Source: Austropuccinia psidii
Lineage: Eukaryota > Basidiomycota > Pucciniomycetes > Pucciniales > Sphaerophragmiaceae
Length of the DNA stretch: 64,000 nt
Assembly (NCBI GenBank): GCA_023105745.1
Contig: JALGQZ010000009.1
Coordinates: forward strand, 14,184,564-14,248,563
Direction of reading: 5' to 3'
Shown here: positions 13,085-24,033 of the stretch, piece by piece
How positions within the stretch are numbered: position 1 is the stretch's first letter
Layout of the letters: each line of letters begins with the position of its first letter
The notes under the pieces: model-generated
Told to the model about the DNA's origin: nothing
Database searches by the model: none
Seen by the model: the letters and a program-made list of their open reading frames with translations, nothing else
Program-made: the position numbers and the translations under genes

Positions 13085-14470
13085 ATGGAATCCCAGGAAT
13101 GGTGGATTTCTGAATTTGCTATGAATTTCAAAAATAAAGCCAATGTAAACTCTAACCTAATCTAGTCAAACTGAAAGAATTTCACAATGATTCCTCATTG
13201 CAAAGTAGGGAAAATACTGCTCTAGCCTCCGCTCTGATATCTGAATAAGCTCATCCTTACAAGATTACTTAATTCTGTTCAAATGGGAAACAAAATCCAA
13301 TGTGCACAACGTACAGAAAAAAAAATTAAACTGAGACTCCACATCTATGAACTCCTTGTTGTAACAATAAGAGAAAAACCCAAGCCCTAGCTCACTTGTC
13401 CATTGCTCATGCCCTTGTTACTGGGAGTAACTCCTTTGGAAAACCTCATGGCTTAATCATTGAGTGTGGTGCAACTGACCACATGTTCAACTCTTAAAAA
13501 TATCCCACTTATCTCACTAAAAGACCAGAAATTAATCTTGTGTTAGTAGGAATAGGTACCAATGTTATTCTTTGTGGTAGAAAATTGTTTTCTCTTGAAA
13601 ATCACTCTTTATCTCAAGACTCAATTGCAATATAGTTAGTATTCTCTCTCTTGGTCTCAAGAAAGTAGTCATCAATCAAAAAAAGACCTATTCACTCTTG
13701 AATCCAATGGCAAAGATTTAATAAAATGAAAAACTTCTAATAATCTAATTCATGTTGAATACTAAACCCCAGAATCTCATTTTAAAACCAAAGGTATAAT
13801 CTCATTGCACCTAAGGTTGGGACATCCTAGTAGTCAAGGTCTTAAGTGGATGGCATTCCCTATCTCTGATTCAACATTAATTACATGTGATTTAAACAAA
13901 ATTCATATTCTTACTTTTAGATATCACTTTGAACATTTAGGTGAACCTCTTTAATGTGTCCATCTCAACCTTAAAAGAACCATCTCCCCTTCCCCAATCT
14001 CGGGTTTTTGACACTTTCTCTATAGTGGAACAAGCCACCTCATTCACTACCATTCAAATTTTAAAACTAAATCCTTATGTATTTGACCATTTTTAATTAC
14101 CAGAGGGTACATGGAGAACCTCAACAATTGGATGCTGAAAACTCTGGTCTCAGGTAAAGGAGGTAAACTTTTAAAGAAAAATTTAAAATAATTTCCAAAA
14201 CTGATGGCCTCAATCACATCTTGTCAGCAGCTGAAATTACCAAACAAATTGGGGTTTCCAAAAGAGCCAATTGAACCATTATTGAAAGAGAAAGATGTCA
14301 CCTTAATGGCTCAGATTGTCTAAAAATATATTGATCCAGGAGATCAGAACCAAAATATATCTATTCAAGCTCGCTCATACTGCATCCAGAAACAAGATTA
14401 GTCCCTATTCCATCTGGAGAAATGTTCATCCCAGGAGCAAACAAGTACACTTATTTGGGTGTTGGGAAAT
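13085..14470 (+). pseudogene. Ty1/copia gag-protease-integrase remnant
   Basis: An ATG at 13,085 (MESQEWW) opens a broken gag-like frame. At about 13,455 the peptide ECGATDHMFNS matches the copia aspartic-protease motif DSGATxH, with the catalytic Asp changed to Glu. At about 13,800 HLRLGHPSSQGLKWM matches the GAG-pre-integrase HxLGHPS signature, followed by a CDLNKIH zinc-type segment and VEQATSF, the usual start of the integrase core. Another integrase-like piece (GGKLLKK, then PKLMASITS) lies near 14,160. Numerous stops and frameshifts show an inactive copy. It breaks off before the reverse transcriptase; a copia RT fragment in the same orientation appears 7.5 kb downstream. Confidence 0.72.
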
Positions 14471-16319
14471 GGTTTCCATTCCAAAAAGCCAGTAGGGTTG
14501 GAAATTGGAACCCATTGTAAATGAAGGAGTGTTTTGAGGTTATGAAAATGACAACACTATCTATTTCATCCTTTTCCTTTCCAATTTGAATATTTTCATT
14601 TCAAAGCACTTCAAATTTGAATAAAAAAAATTCCCCTCATGCCTTGGGTGCCTCATCTTCAAATGAAGTGTGTATCATTCTTTTGAATGGAGTTACTGCA
14701 ATGAATTCCACAGTAAATGGATTCTGCTCAAAAAGATCCCTTTTGGTAGATGAAATCCAAAGGTATAAAATCAACTTTTCCTTGAAGGCCACTTCAAAAA
14801 TGGTAGATGAAATCCAATTTTCCACAAATGACCCTTGGAATTCATCCAGTTCTTTTACTTCCAATCCCTTTCAAATTCACATCATTAGACCCATAAATTC
14901 AACCTTTAGCTTCAATGGTGTTTTTCCTGAGAAATGTTGAGCTTTTCAAAGGCCTCTAAGAACCCTTGTCAACTCATCTGTGAGACGACTACAAGCTCTT
15001 TGCAAAGCCTTCAACTTCATTGAGAATGAAATATCATAAATCACTTTGAAAAAAAGCAGGACCTTCTGGCAGGTAGATTAGGTTGAACCCAGATCCAACG
15101 CTGATATAACTTGCCTTAAATCTGCCCCTTGACTGTAACATGCTTCTTTATACATCACAGCTTGCAGCTTTGGTCATTTAGAACTTTGATGAACTAAATT
15201 GAAATTGAATAGAATTTTAAACACAAAACATTTTTCCTAAATTACTCATAAGAAAGCTGCATTATTTGATATTCTGAAGGAATCTTAATTTATCTTAGAT
15301 ATACTAAGTTGAACTATCAATGTCATACCCCCAGTTGGAAAAAATGTCAATTTGAGCTCCACATGTAATTTCTTTCAAGTTGTTAAAAACACATACTATA
15401 ATAATCAAGTCAAATTTGATTTTATTTTCTCCACAAGATTAAACAACTATTTGAAAATATAGAATAAATAGCTACTAAAGCTATTTTGAACACAAATCCC
15501 AAAGGAATATCTTCATAGCATGTTTTTGGAAGGATATTCTTTTCCTTATTTCCTTTTTTTTCTTTTCTTTCCAAATATAATTCCAAAAACATGAATTCTT
15601 ACATAAAATATTTTAATATAGCTTTTCTCATTAATCTAATCATATGGCTTAATCTTTTAAATGATTTTCTAATTACTTGAAATACTTTTATCATTCACCT
15701 TGTGGTATTCCACACCAATTATCCCAATTTTGAGCTTACCAATAAAACAAAAAAAATTAAAACAAAAATTATGTAAAACATATTTACATGTTACAGGTAA
15801 AAATTTCACACAGACATATACAATACACAGCATCATGATCTCATTAAAACAATACAAAATCACATGGTTTCTCCCTACCAGGAAATTATTATTCCCACAA
15901 GTATCTGAAAAAACTCAAGCATGCAGTTTTATGTGGGAGAATCTCTATTAAAACAGTATATTATCACAAAATTATCCACCTCATTGAATCATAAAAAACA
16001 AATTATGCAATTCAAAGGAGTTAATCTAAATACAGATATATTTAGACAAACCATAGAATCAGAAAATTATTTTACCCACCATGATTGAATTGAAAGAAGA
16101 AATATCTCAAGGATAAATTGAAAATTTGAATACATTCTCCAAGAGCAAATGTTGTCTTAGTAATAATAACAGACATAAAACTTGATAAAAATTATGGAAT
16201 CCCCATGTGGAATGATACAATCCTAAAACAAAACTACCAGAAAGGTTTTCTCAAGACTGAATATCAAGGTTAAAATTAGTAATTAATTAAATAGAGGAAA
16301 ATAGAAAAATACATTCCCA
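14471..16319. other. AT-rich region with an unassigned 107-codon ORF
   Basis: Open frames at 14,617-14,940 (+) and 14,864-14,637 (-) overlap each other; neither product is recognised. The sequence GTAGATGAAATCCAA occurs twice, at about 14,746 and 14,802. Positions 15,045-15,100 share an inverted homologous block with 4,687-4,742, so this is dispersed-repeat DNA. The remainder is AT-rich with no supported feature. Confidence 0.4.
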
Positions 16320-16990
16320 ACCTTAAAAAAAGTTCCACCAGCATAATTTTCTCAAAGTATCATATCACAAGGGATAATCCTCCTTGGAAGAAGCTGCATT
16401 TTCTCCACTTTTGTGACAAAAATAATATCTCACAAGACACATTAGCTCAATGAAATCACATGATTTTGATAAGAAAAAGAACCACCAGCACACTTCTCTC
16501 AGCAAAAACATAACAAATTCACAAAAAATGAAAAACTCACCTGTCAAATTGTCTTAAAGATATCATATGTATGACTAGAAGATGTTTCAATTGTCAGAAG
16601 CTTTATTTTCTCAACTTTTTTGGAAAAAATAAGATATCACCAGACAAATCATCTTAATTAAATCACCTTATTTTGATAAGAAAAAGCCCCACCAGCATAA
16701 TTCTCTCAGGAAACACATGAAAAATTCACCAAAAAAAAACATTTCACCAGCCAAATTCTCTCAAACATATCATATGACTAGAAGAAAGTTCAATTGTCAG
16801 AATCTGTATTTTCTCCATTTTCTTGGAGAAAATGAAATTTTTTCAAAAAGAATTATCTCACTCTAATAAAACTTTCCTGATTTAAAAATAAACACTGGCA
16901 AAACTCTCTCAGAAAATGCATTTCTACACCAAACCTACAAGTCTCACCAGGTAAAACCTCTAAACAAGGATTTTTCCAAGTACCCTGTTT
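16320..16990. repeat. Degenerate tandem array, ~205-bp unit
   Basis: Landmarks recur at a spacing of about 203-208 bp. CACCAGCA-type blocks followed by TTCTCTCAG occur near 16,333, 16,482, 16,690 and 16,892. TATTTTCTC-type blocks occur near 16,398, 16,601 and 16,806. At least three diverged units are visible. Unit identity is low, so the array is old. No coding potential is supported. Confidence 0.6.
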
Positions 16991-19900
16991 TGAAAAGCTC
17001 CATAGAGGCCCTATATCCCTCATCTTCCCAATAATCATGGAACAAGTTCTCACTATCCAGTATCACACCCATCCGTGAAATGGCAGGATATTGGGTGTAT
17101 TATTAGTGTTTTTTTGTTGTGGAAAGCCCAGTAACCTTTATCAGTAGCTTAGTATTATTAAAAGAAAAGTAGTAAAATCATATTTAAAAGCTTAGTATTA
17201 CTAAGAAGCTAATAGTATAATAGTAGTTGAGCTCAGTAGTCTTTCTCAGACACTTAGTATTATTAAAGAAAGTAATATTTATATAAAAATAGTGTTGAAA
17301 AAGCCTTTTAAAGAAATATTATTAGTATAAGATAAATTAGTCTTGCTATTAGCATTGTAATAAAAAGATCATTATGATCATCAACATAAAGCCATCAAAA
17401 AATGATCTTATTAGTCTTATTAAAATAATAGAAAACGTTGGTTTTATTTTATGAGAAATTTTAGTTTTAAATAAGAGTTTTGACTGTAGTGTGAATGATA
17501 GGTCTGATTTAGAGATTTTCAAGAAGTCTTCTATATCTGTTCAAGCCACAAATATTATCTTATTTTGTGAGCCTCTGTAGGCTGACTATTCAGTATTTTT
17601 TTGAGGGGAAGCTAATACAACTTAGCATGCATGGCTATTGGCTAATTCTTAATTTCAAAAAGACTTACCAGTAATTTTAGCCTCAACTTATTGCCTTATT
17701 CTCTGCCAAATTTTTTTTTTTACAAAAATATCTTTGTGATTGAATTGAAGATCAACATTTTAAATTTCTTTTTGTGCCTAGTGTGAATTTTTCAAATATT
17801 AATTATCTGTCCCATTGAGATTTGAAGTGGTTCATATGCTGAATGCGATTTTGAAAACCAATTTATGATACTGAAGGGTACTAGTGCTTCATTTTTCTTG
17901 GTCTTTTGAATTATTTTTTAGAAATAACAAATCAATAAAGAAATATATGTGTATTGAATAAGCTCTTTTTGTCTTAATAGTCTATAATGTTCTAAAAAAT
18001 TATTTGAAAGCTTTCTTTGTGAAACAACAGAGGCACTTGGGAAAAATTGTTTGAAAAATGTTGGAAGAGTATGATTCCTATTGAAAATGATTTCATTCCT
18101 AATGAAAAAAAAACAGCTTCCCAAGGATTTTACCAAAATTTGAATAAATCCTTTTTTTTTGTTTTTCTAAAATGAAAAAAGCAGTTTCTGAAAAAATAAA
18201 AAACAATTCCAGGAATGAAATTGAAATGGTACAAACTATATTATTTCAATTCTTTTTCCTGTTCTCCAAGCTAACATAACTTCTTGTTTGTATTCTTAAC
18301 TGCTATAGTTCTATTTGAGCTATAAAATCATAACCGAATTTTGAAGTTTGTATTAAAAATCAAATCAAACATATATCTAAATAGAATCATATAAAATATT
18401 TTTCCTATTTGTAGTTTGAATCTTAATATTCATTATCTGGTCTTGAAATCCTTAATTACCAAAAAGATCATAATATTTGATCATAAATCTTCAATATAAT
18501 TTTCCCCTCCAAGAGGCTTTGGCCTGATAACACAAGTATATCCTTTCAAAAAAATAAATAGAATATAATAATTTTCATAAAAAGGTATGGATTAACCTCC
18601 AATAATTCTTTCAAAAAAGTAAATGAAAACACTTTTTGTGATCATTCAGACAAGAAGAGGTGTATTTTTCCATAAAAGAAAAACTTAACACAAAATTATT
18701 GCCTTTGTTCCTAAATGCAAAAGATCATTCATTTAATGATTCCTTAAGAGCTCAAAACTTTTACATTTATTTCTCAAAAAAAGTTGTCCATCAAAATTCC
18801 TTTTGCTAAATGGAATTATTTTCTTAATATCTATAAGATTATTTATATAAGAAAATTTAATAATTAAGCTGAGTATTTTCTCAAAAACTATCATCAATCT
18901 AAACTGGTTTCTAGGGAAATATATAAAATTGCATCATTGATGCAAAATGAAATTGGAAAGAAATAAAGTAATAATAGAATCTTGAATTTTGGAAATCAAA
19001 TAAGATTTCTCATTGAAAAAAAGACAAAAATCAAAAACTTAAAATAAGAAGGTATTCAATTCAAGTATTACTAAAATAAAAATCATTCAAAATAATAATT
19101 CAGAATTTATGAATATTTTATGATTAATTATACATAAAAAATATAATCCTAGGAGCCTTAGTAAGTTTCTTTTGCATAAGTATTTCAATTGAAATATTAA
19201 TTAAGTAGTTATGTCTTGAGAAGTCAGAAATACTTTTTTTGAACACCTAACTTGTAATTGTTTTTCATTCAAGGATATTTAAGCAGAGATATTTTAAAGC
19301 ACAATAGTTGCCATAGTTTTTAAAAAACTTTAATTAAATTTTGAAGAAAGGAAAACTTAAGATAAAACCCTATTCTAATCTTATTCTGAAAGAGCCCTGA
19401 CCTGACCATAGGGAAACATTGTAGCACAGTTGAACTTGGATTACACTTAAGCTTAATTTATGCAATTCTGTATTTAAGTTTATATGAAAATTCATTGTAT
19501 AAAAATATTAATTTTTATATGTAAGCTGTTTCATTTTGTGAAGAATTTTTTCTGTTCAACAACACCTGAAAAGCTCATATTATCCAGGAAACTTTACTCA
19601 ACATAGATATGATGTTGACATAATCATGAAAAATACCTTTTCAAGAACTTTTTTGAGCTTTTTTAATTAATTAAATAATAATTGGAATCAAAATTCCTGT
19701 TTGAGGGAAATTAATTCGTTTTTTGAAAAAAATACAGATACACAAGCCATCCATTATTTGTCTAATTTCTGTGTTTTTTGAGTCTTATGTGACCTTTTCA
19801 ACAAGTGGATTTTGAGTTTTATGCATATACTTATATTAAATAAGTCATGTATTATAATTGGTAAATGAATGTGCATCCTCCATACTTTGGAATTAGGAAG

Positions 19901-21989
19901 ATGTTTTGTTATGTACAGATGTCCAAAAGAAGAAGGTTTATCCTGCTTACTGGTTTTATACCAAATAAATTAAATTTATGAATCAAATCAAACAAGAAGT
20001 TCAGTTAAATACATGGTTCTTTTTCCCAATTGGATATTCCTTCCCAAATCTGAAGTGAAAGTATTGAAGTAAAAATTATAAAAACACAAGTTGAAATTCA
20101 TATGTTTATTTCTATAAAATTTCTTCCCTTTTCTGAAGATGGTGATATAATATCAATTGCCATATTTGGAAAACCTTGTTTTTAAAAAATGTAATGGATT
20201 CTGAGTAGGTCACAATATAGTGAAAAATTACAAATAATCACAATCCTACAAGTACATTTTTCATTAAGGCTCTTTTTATTTTCTCCACTGAACCAATTGT
20301 TGTCTCATTTGAGAGAAAGAAATTCATTTTTGAGTTTTTGTGAAATTTTGTGATTATTTTGGCCCTAGTAGGGCTTCATATTTGTCAAAGAAGCAGGCAT
20401 TGAAGTATCAAAATATTCTTCACAGGTACATAAATGACTTATTAATTATTCTATAGATTATGTAATCTTTACTTACCAATTACAAACTGTGAATAGTGAA
20501 ATATAAATATACTTTATATTAAATAACAAAAAAATCAGCATCATTCTAATCATTTTTCTTTAAAGGCCTCTTTGGATAAAATACGGTTCAAAAAGAAAAA
20601 ATGAAATTACTAAAAACTATGGAATTTCGGATAATAATAATATTTTTGAAAAAACATAATTCTCCTAATAAAAAAATAATATGAGCCTAATATAGTATTT
20701 ATAATATTTCTATTATTTTTTATCTGTAAAATTCTTTACATTGCCATTCTAGATATTTTAGCAAATTTATTATCAAAAGTGGGAAAAGATTTAAAAAGGC
20801 CTTAGACACAGTTAGATCTTATGAAAAAGACTTCTTTGCTTATCACAAATGATAATAATAATAGCTATTATTATTATAATTATTCTTTTGGCACCTATAT
20901 TATCGAAATTTCCTATAAAAACAGAAAATAAACAAAAGAGAAAAAGAAAAGAATTGATCTATTTTTATAAATATTAAATCTTTTTTTTTTTTAATTTTAA
21001 CGTTGTCCTACAGGGGTGTAAAAACCTCTAAGCTTGTTGGCCCCCCCAAAATCTGCAATCAACTTCTGGGTAGTTGAAAATACCTTAGGGAGCTCTCAAC
21101 CCTCTGGAACAATTTTTGTATCCAAAAGACCAAAAAACACAAAAGAAAATGTAATATTTTTTTTCTTTTAAGTGTTTAATATATCCTTTCCTTTAATTTT
21201 GATCTCTGAAGTTTATGGTCTATTTTAATCACAAATATGTCACAAAAAACCACCACCACAATAAGAATTGTTAATTGATTTGAATTGATGCCAGAAAATC
21301 CAATTATTCACTTGGTTTTTGATTTCTTTTCTGAATATTTTGGCAATTTTCATTGTGAGAGGTGTAGAGGAAGCTGGAAATTCTATAATTTATCATTAGA
21401 GTTTTTTCCATTTAAAAAATAATTCAAGCAGCATCACCTTGAAGATCTTTTCTGATGAACTCATTAAGTCATGTGTAAGCTAAGTTGAAGCCACTTCCAT
21501 CAAGTATTGTTATTTTTGTGACAAATCCATAAGGATTAATTTTGGCCAATATTCAAAGATATGAAATCCAAAGGGTTTGGCTGTGATTTTAGTATCATGT
21601 AAGAAGGCTGGTGTGAAGAATAAACTTACAGAAAAAACATCAATAAAATGGATTTTGTTGAAAGTTATACGTTTCAAAGATGAAGGGGAACAGAAAGGAT
21701 TTTATCCACAAATATTGGAGAGCTGAAGAATCTTGGAATACTAAGAACTTCATTACATGCCTCTGTATGAAATGGAAATCCAGTTGGTGTAACTTCATGA
21801 AATTGTGGCTTGTAATATAACAAGATTTGTTTTCTGTTGAGGCAGGGTTATACTATTGTTCAAGAAAGTTCAATCTAAGTTTGACCAAGGTCAAAACTAT
21901 GGAACCTACCATAAAGTGCTACATTTTTTCATAGTGAATCAAAAAACTGAAAGTTTGGGATGTAATTTATTGTAGACAAACTACAAGTT
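16991..21989. other. AT-rich DNA, no recognisable gene
   Basis: Five kilobases of very AT-rich sequence with frequent stops in all frames. No tRNA, rRNA or protein family is recognised. At 21,120 the phrase CCAAAAGACCAAAAAACAC resembles the loop region of the fold-back element at 1,029-4,560, which may be chance. It separates the two copia fragments and probably consists of decayed repeats. Confidence 0.5.
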
Positions 21990-22720
21990 TGTCAAAAATA
22001 CCTGTCTCTTTAGAGTCAAAAATGATCACTTGAACGAAATTATTGCATCCAAGACTCATCTTTGTGCTCAAGAAATTACTTAAGCCCTGGGATTGGACCT
22101 CCACAATATGTATGCTCTGATAGGTTGGTTAAATTTACTTCCCTCATTAATAGCCTTTGATTCTTCAAGGGGCCTTCAATTTAATCAAATTGTCATTGGG
22201 AGTTTCTTTTTGAATAAACCTCTTTCTGAGATTGTTTACCTCTCCATACCTCAAGGATAAATCCGGACAGGTTCAATTTTTGAGCAGGTGCTTGTTGCCC
22301 AAGATAAATGTCTCAAGGGATGGTTGTTAGAAGTGGGTTTCTTGGAATGTATTCTTGACCCATGTGCTTTCTTTAGACTTAATGACATATCAACATGGTT
22401 GTACATACATGTTGATGATGTTACCATCTTTGGAGAAGATGTATCAAATTTAAAAAAAGAGATTGCTAAGGACTTTGAAATCAGAGACATTGCATTGACT
22501 GACTTAATTCTTGAAATGAAGGTAGCTCATGGATATACCTTTTTCTCTCTCTATTGAAATAATCCTGCTGACTCCCTGCCAGAGCTTAATGGAATAAGTT
22601 ACTCTTGATCAGTAGCCACTCCCTTGGAGCCCAATTTTCACCTTCCACAAGCTAGTCAAGAGCAATTAGAAAGGTTCTGTATTAAAAACTTCTGGATAAA
22701 TTGATTTTATCCAGTTCCTG
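21990..22720 (+). pseudogene. Ty1/copia reverse transcriptase remnant
   Basis: From about 22,085 the plus strand encodes decayed copia RT text: SSRGLQFNQIVIGSFFLN (the QMDVxxAFLN region), then YLSIPQG before a stop at 22,258. An open part at 22,288-22,557 contains LDPCAFF and the active-site segment WLYIHVDDVTIFGE (copia-type xVDD retained), then FEIRDIALTDLILEMKV. Near 22,610 VATPLEPNFHLPQAS matches the region after RT. RNase H is missing. Orientation matches the fragment at 13,085-14,470, so both may be halves of one element split by later insertions. Confidence 0.75.
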
Positions 22721-22739
22721 TAGCTCATGAAGTCCATTT

Positions 22740-23266
22740 TTATTTTTTATGATACTTTAGGTTCAATTCCATTCTCTCCTAAATAAGGATTCCAAAGTGA
22801 ATTTCTGTTTCTTTCTGTAGACCCAGACAAAGTCCCCTGGATTGAGTGGTGATCTGAGTCAATTTGCCTATCTAATATCCAAATATATTGGGGATTCCTC
22901 TCTTTCTTTCTTCATTTTTTCTGCTTATTTCCTTCTCATTTTCTCCTCAACTTCCATGTTTTTGATCCTGGCCTCCAGTAGGTGTTCATTGTTAGAAAAT
23001 TTATCTCAATCTGTGGCCAAAAATTTGTTTTTTAAAGGCAAATTTTTAATAATCCTTGTTTTCAAAGTAGTAGTTCATAGGGTGAAAAATGCAGATCTCC
23101 CTTGTGAAAAGATAATTGACAGTAGGTATTTCATCCATTTCACCCCATTTTCTCCACACATCTTGACTAATACCTCTTTGAGTTGTTTGTGTCCTCTTTA
23201 AACCAGTCTTTAGGCTTCTGGGTAGTAGGGTGTGGTAATCCTGGTTTCTTCACTGCTTCATGTGAT
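22740..23266 (-). pseudogene. Ty3/gypsy integrase C-terminal remnant
   Basis: Minus-strand text reads YYPEA, a stop, RLV, a stop, then RGHKQLKEVLVKMCGENG. This matches the integrase YxPExNGxxERxHK region, with the catalytic Glu position lost to a stop. It continues with LLEARIKNMEVEEK and LNPGDFVWVYRKK, the usual post-core segment leading to the PGDLVL motif. The frame contains several stops. Its upstream part is cut at 23,266, where element A begins, and is not found on the far side of A. It is a different gypsy family from the one at 52,724-55,979. Confidence 0.68.
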
Positions 23267-23313
23267 CACCAGGGAAAATCTTGCGTCAATCGTCAGCAAT
23301 TGACTTCACGTCA
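23267..23313 (+). repeat. Element A left terminal inverted repeat
   Basis: The 47-bp terminus starts CACCAGGG and includes GATTGACTTCACGTCA-type sequence. It pairs with 43,212-43,258 with four mismatches, and related copies begin B (55,980) and C (60,329). Confidence 0.88.
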
Positions 23314-24030
23314 AGCAGGATAAAATTCAAGCCAATGTCAAGAACACGTCACACTCTGGTCTTACACCAAATCCTGTGACATCCACCAATATTGGTTCCA
23401 CTGTGCCTTAAACTGATATTCCTCACGACCGGATCCTCCCTCAACCATCCAAAAAGTGGTAAAAATTACACAAGAACTGCCTGTTTCCATACGCACACAT
23501 CAAAGAGGTCCGGCAGCCAGTCTTGATGTAGAGGGGGGGTTTGACCTCACCAGGTCATCCATGAAAGGACTCCACCTCCACCGGATTGTCATTTTGCAGA
23601 TGACACTGGTAGAGCCCACCACACAATACCACGGGTGCGGTGCAGCTGCATTGGTGTGTGCGTGTGCATGCGCGGGGGCGGGTGCATAAGGGCCAATTCC
23701 CCTTCCAATTTAATGATGGCGCAGTTGGACATTTTGGATGCTGTGATAGGTGAGTGTGTGGGACATTTGATCATTGAAATTGGCTTATTCACACTGTACC
23801 CAATGTCAAAATAGTAATTTCTTTGTGGCAATATGAAATAATGGGCTTTGCTTGTCACAATGGCATGTCTCATGTCAACAAATTTTGAGACAGTTATTTC
23901 ACAAGCAAAATTGCTAATGAATCTGAGAGATTTGCATACTTGTAGACTAACTATCATGAAATAACGGTTTTATCATTACAAGCAGTCCACATGTCATAAC
24001 TTTGTTATCATACAATCCACATTTGACTTC
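23314..24030. other. Element A left subterminal region
   Basis: This non-coding stretch follows the TIR. GTCAA and CACGTCA motifs repeat just inside the end and may be transposase-binding subterminal repeats. A G-rich GTGTGCGTGTGC tract lies at 23,655-23,690. The region is homologous to 60,379-61,080 in element C. Open frames on either strand here are short and lack support. Confidence 0.6.
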
Positions 24031-24033
24031 TAT

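Noticed and set aside
22842..23201. 119-codon plus-strand ORF
   Set aside because: It is the antisense shadow of the gypsy integrase remnant, which has recognisable motifs on the minus strand.
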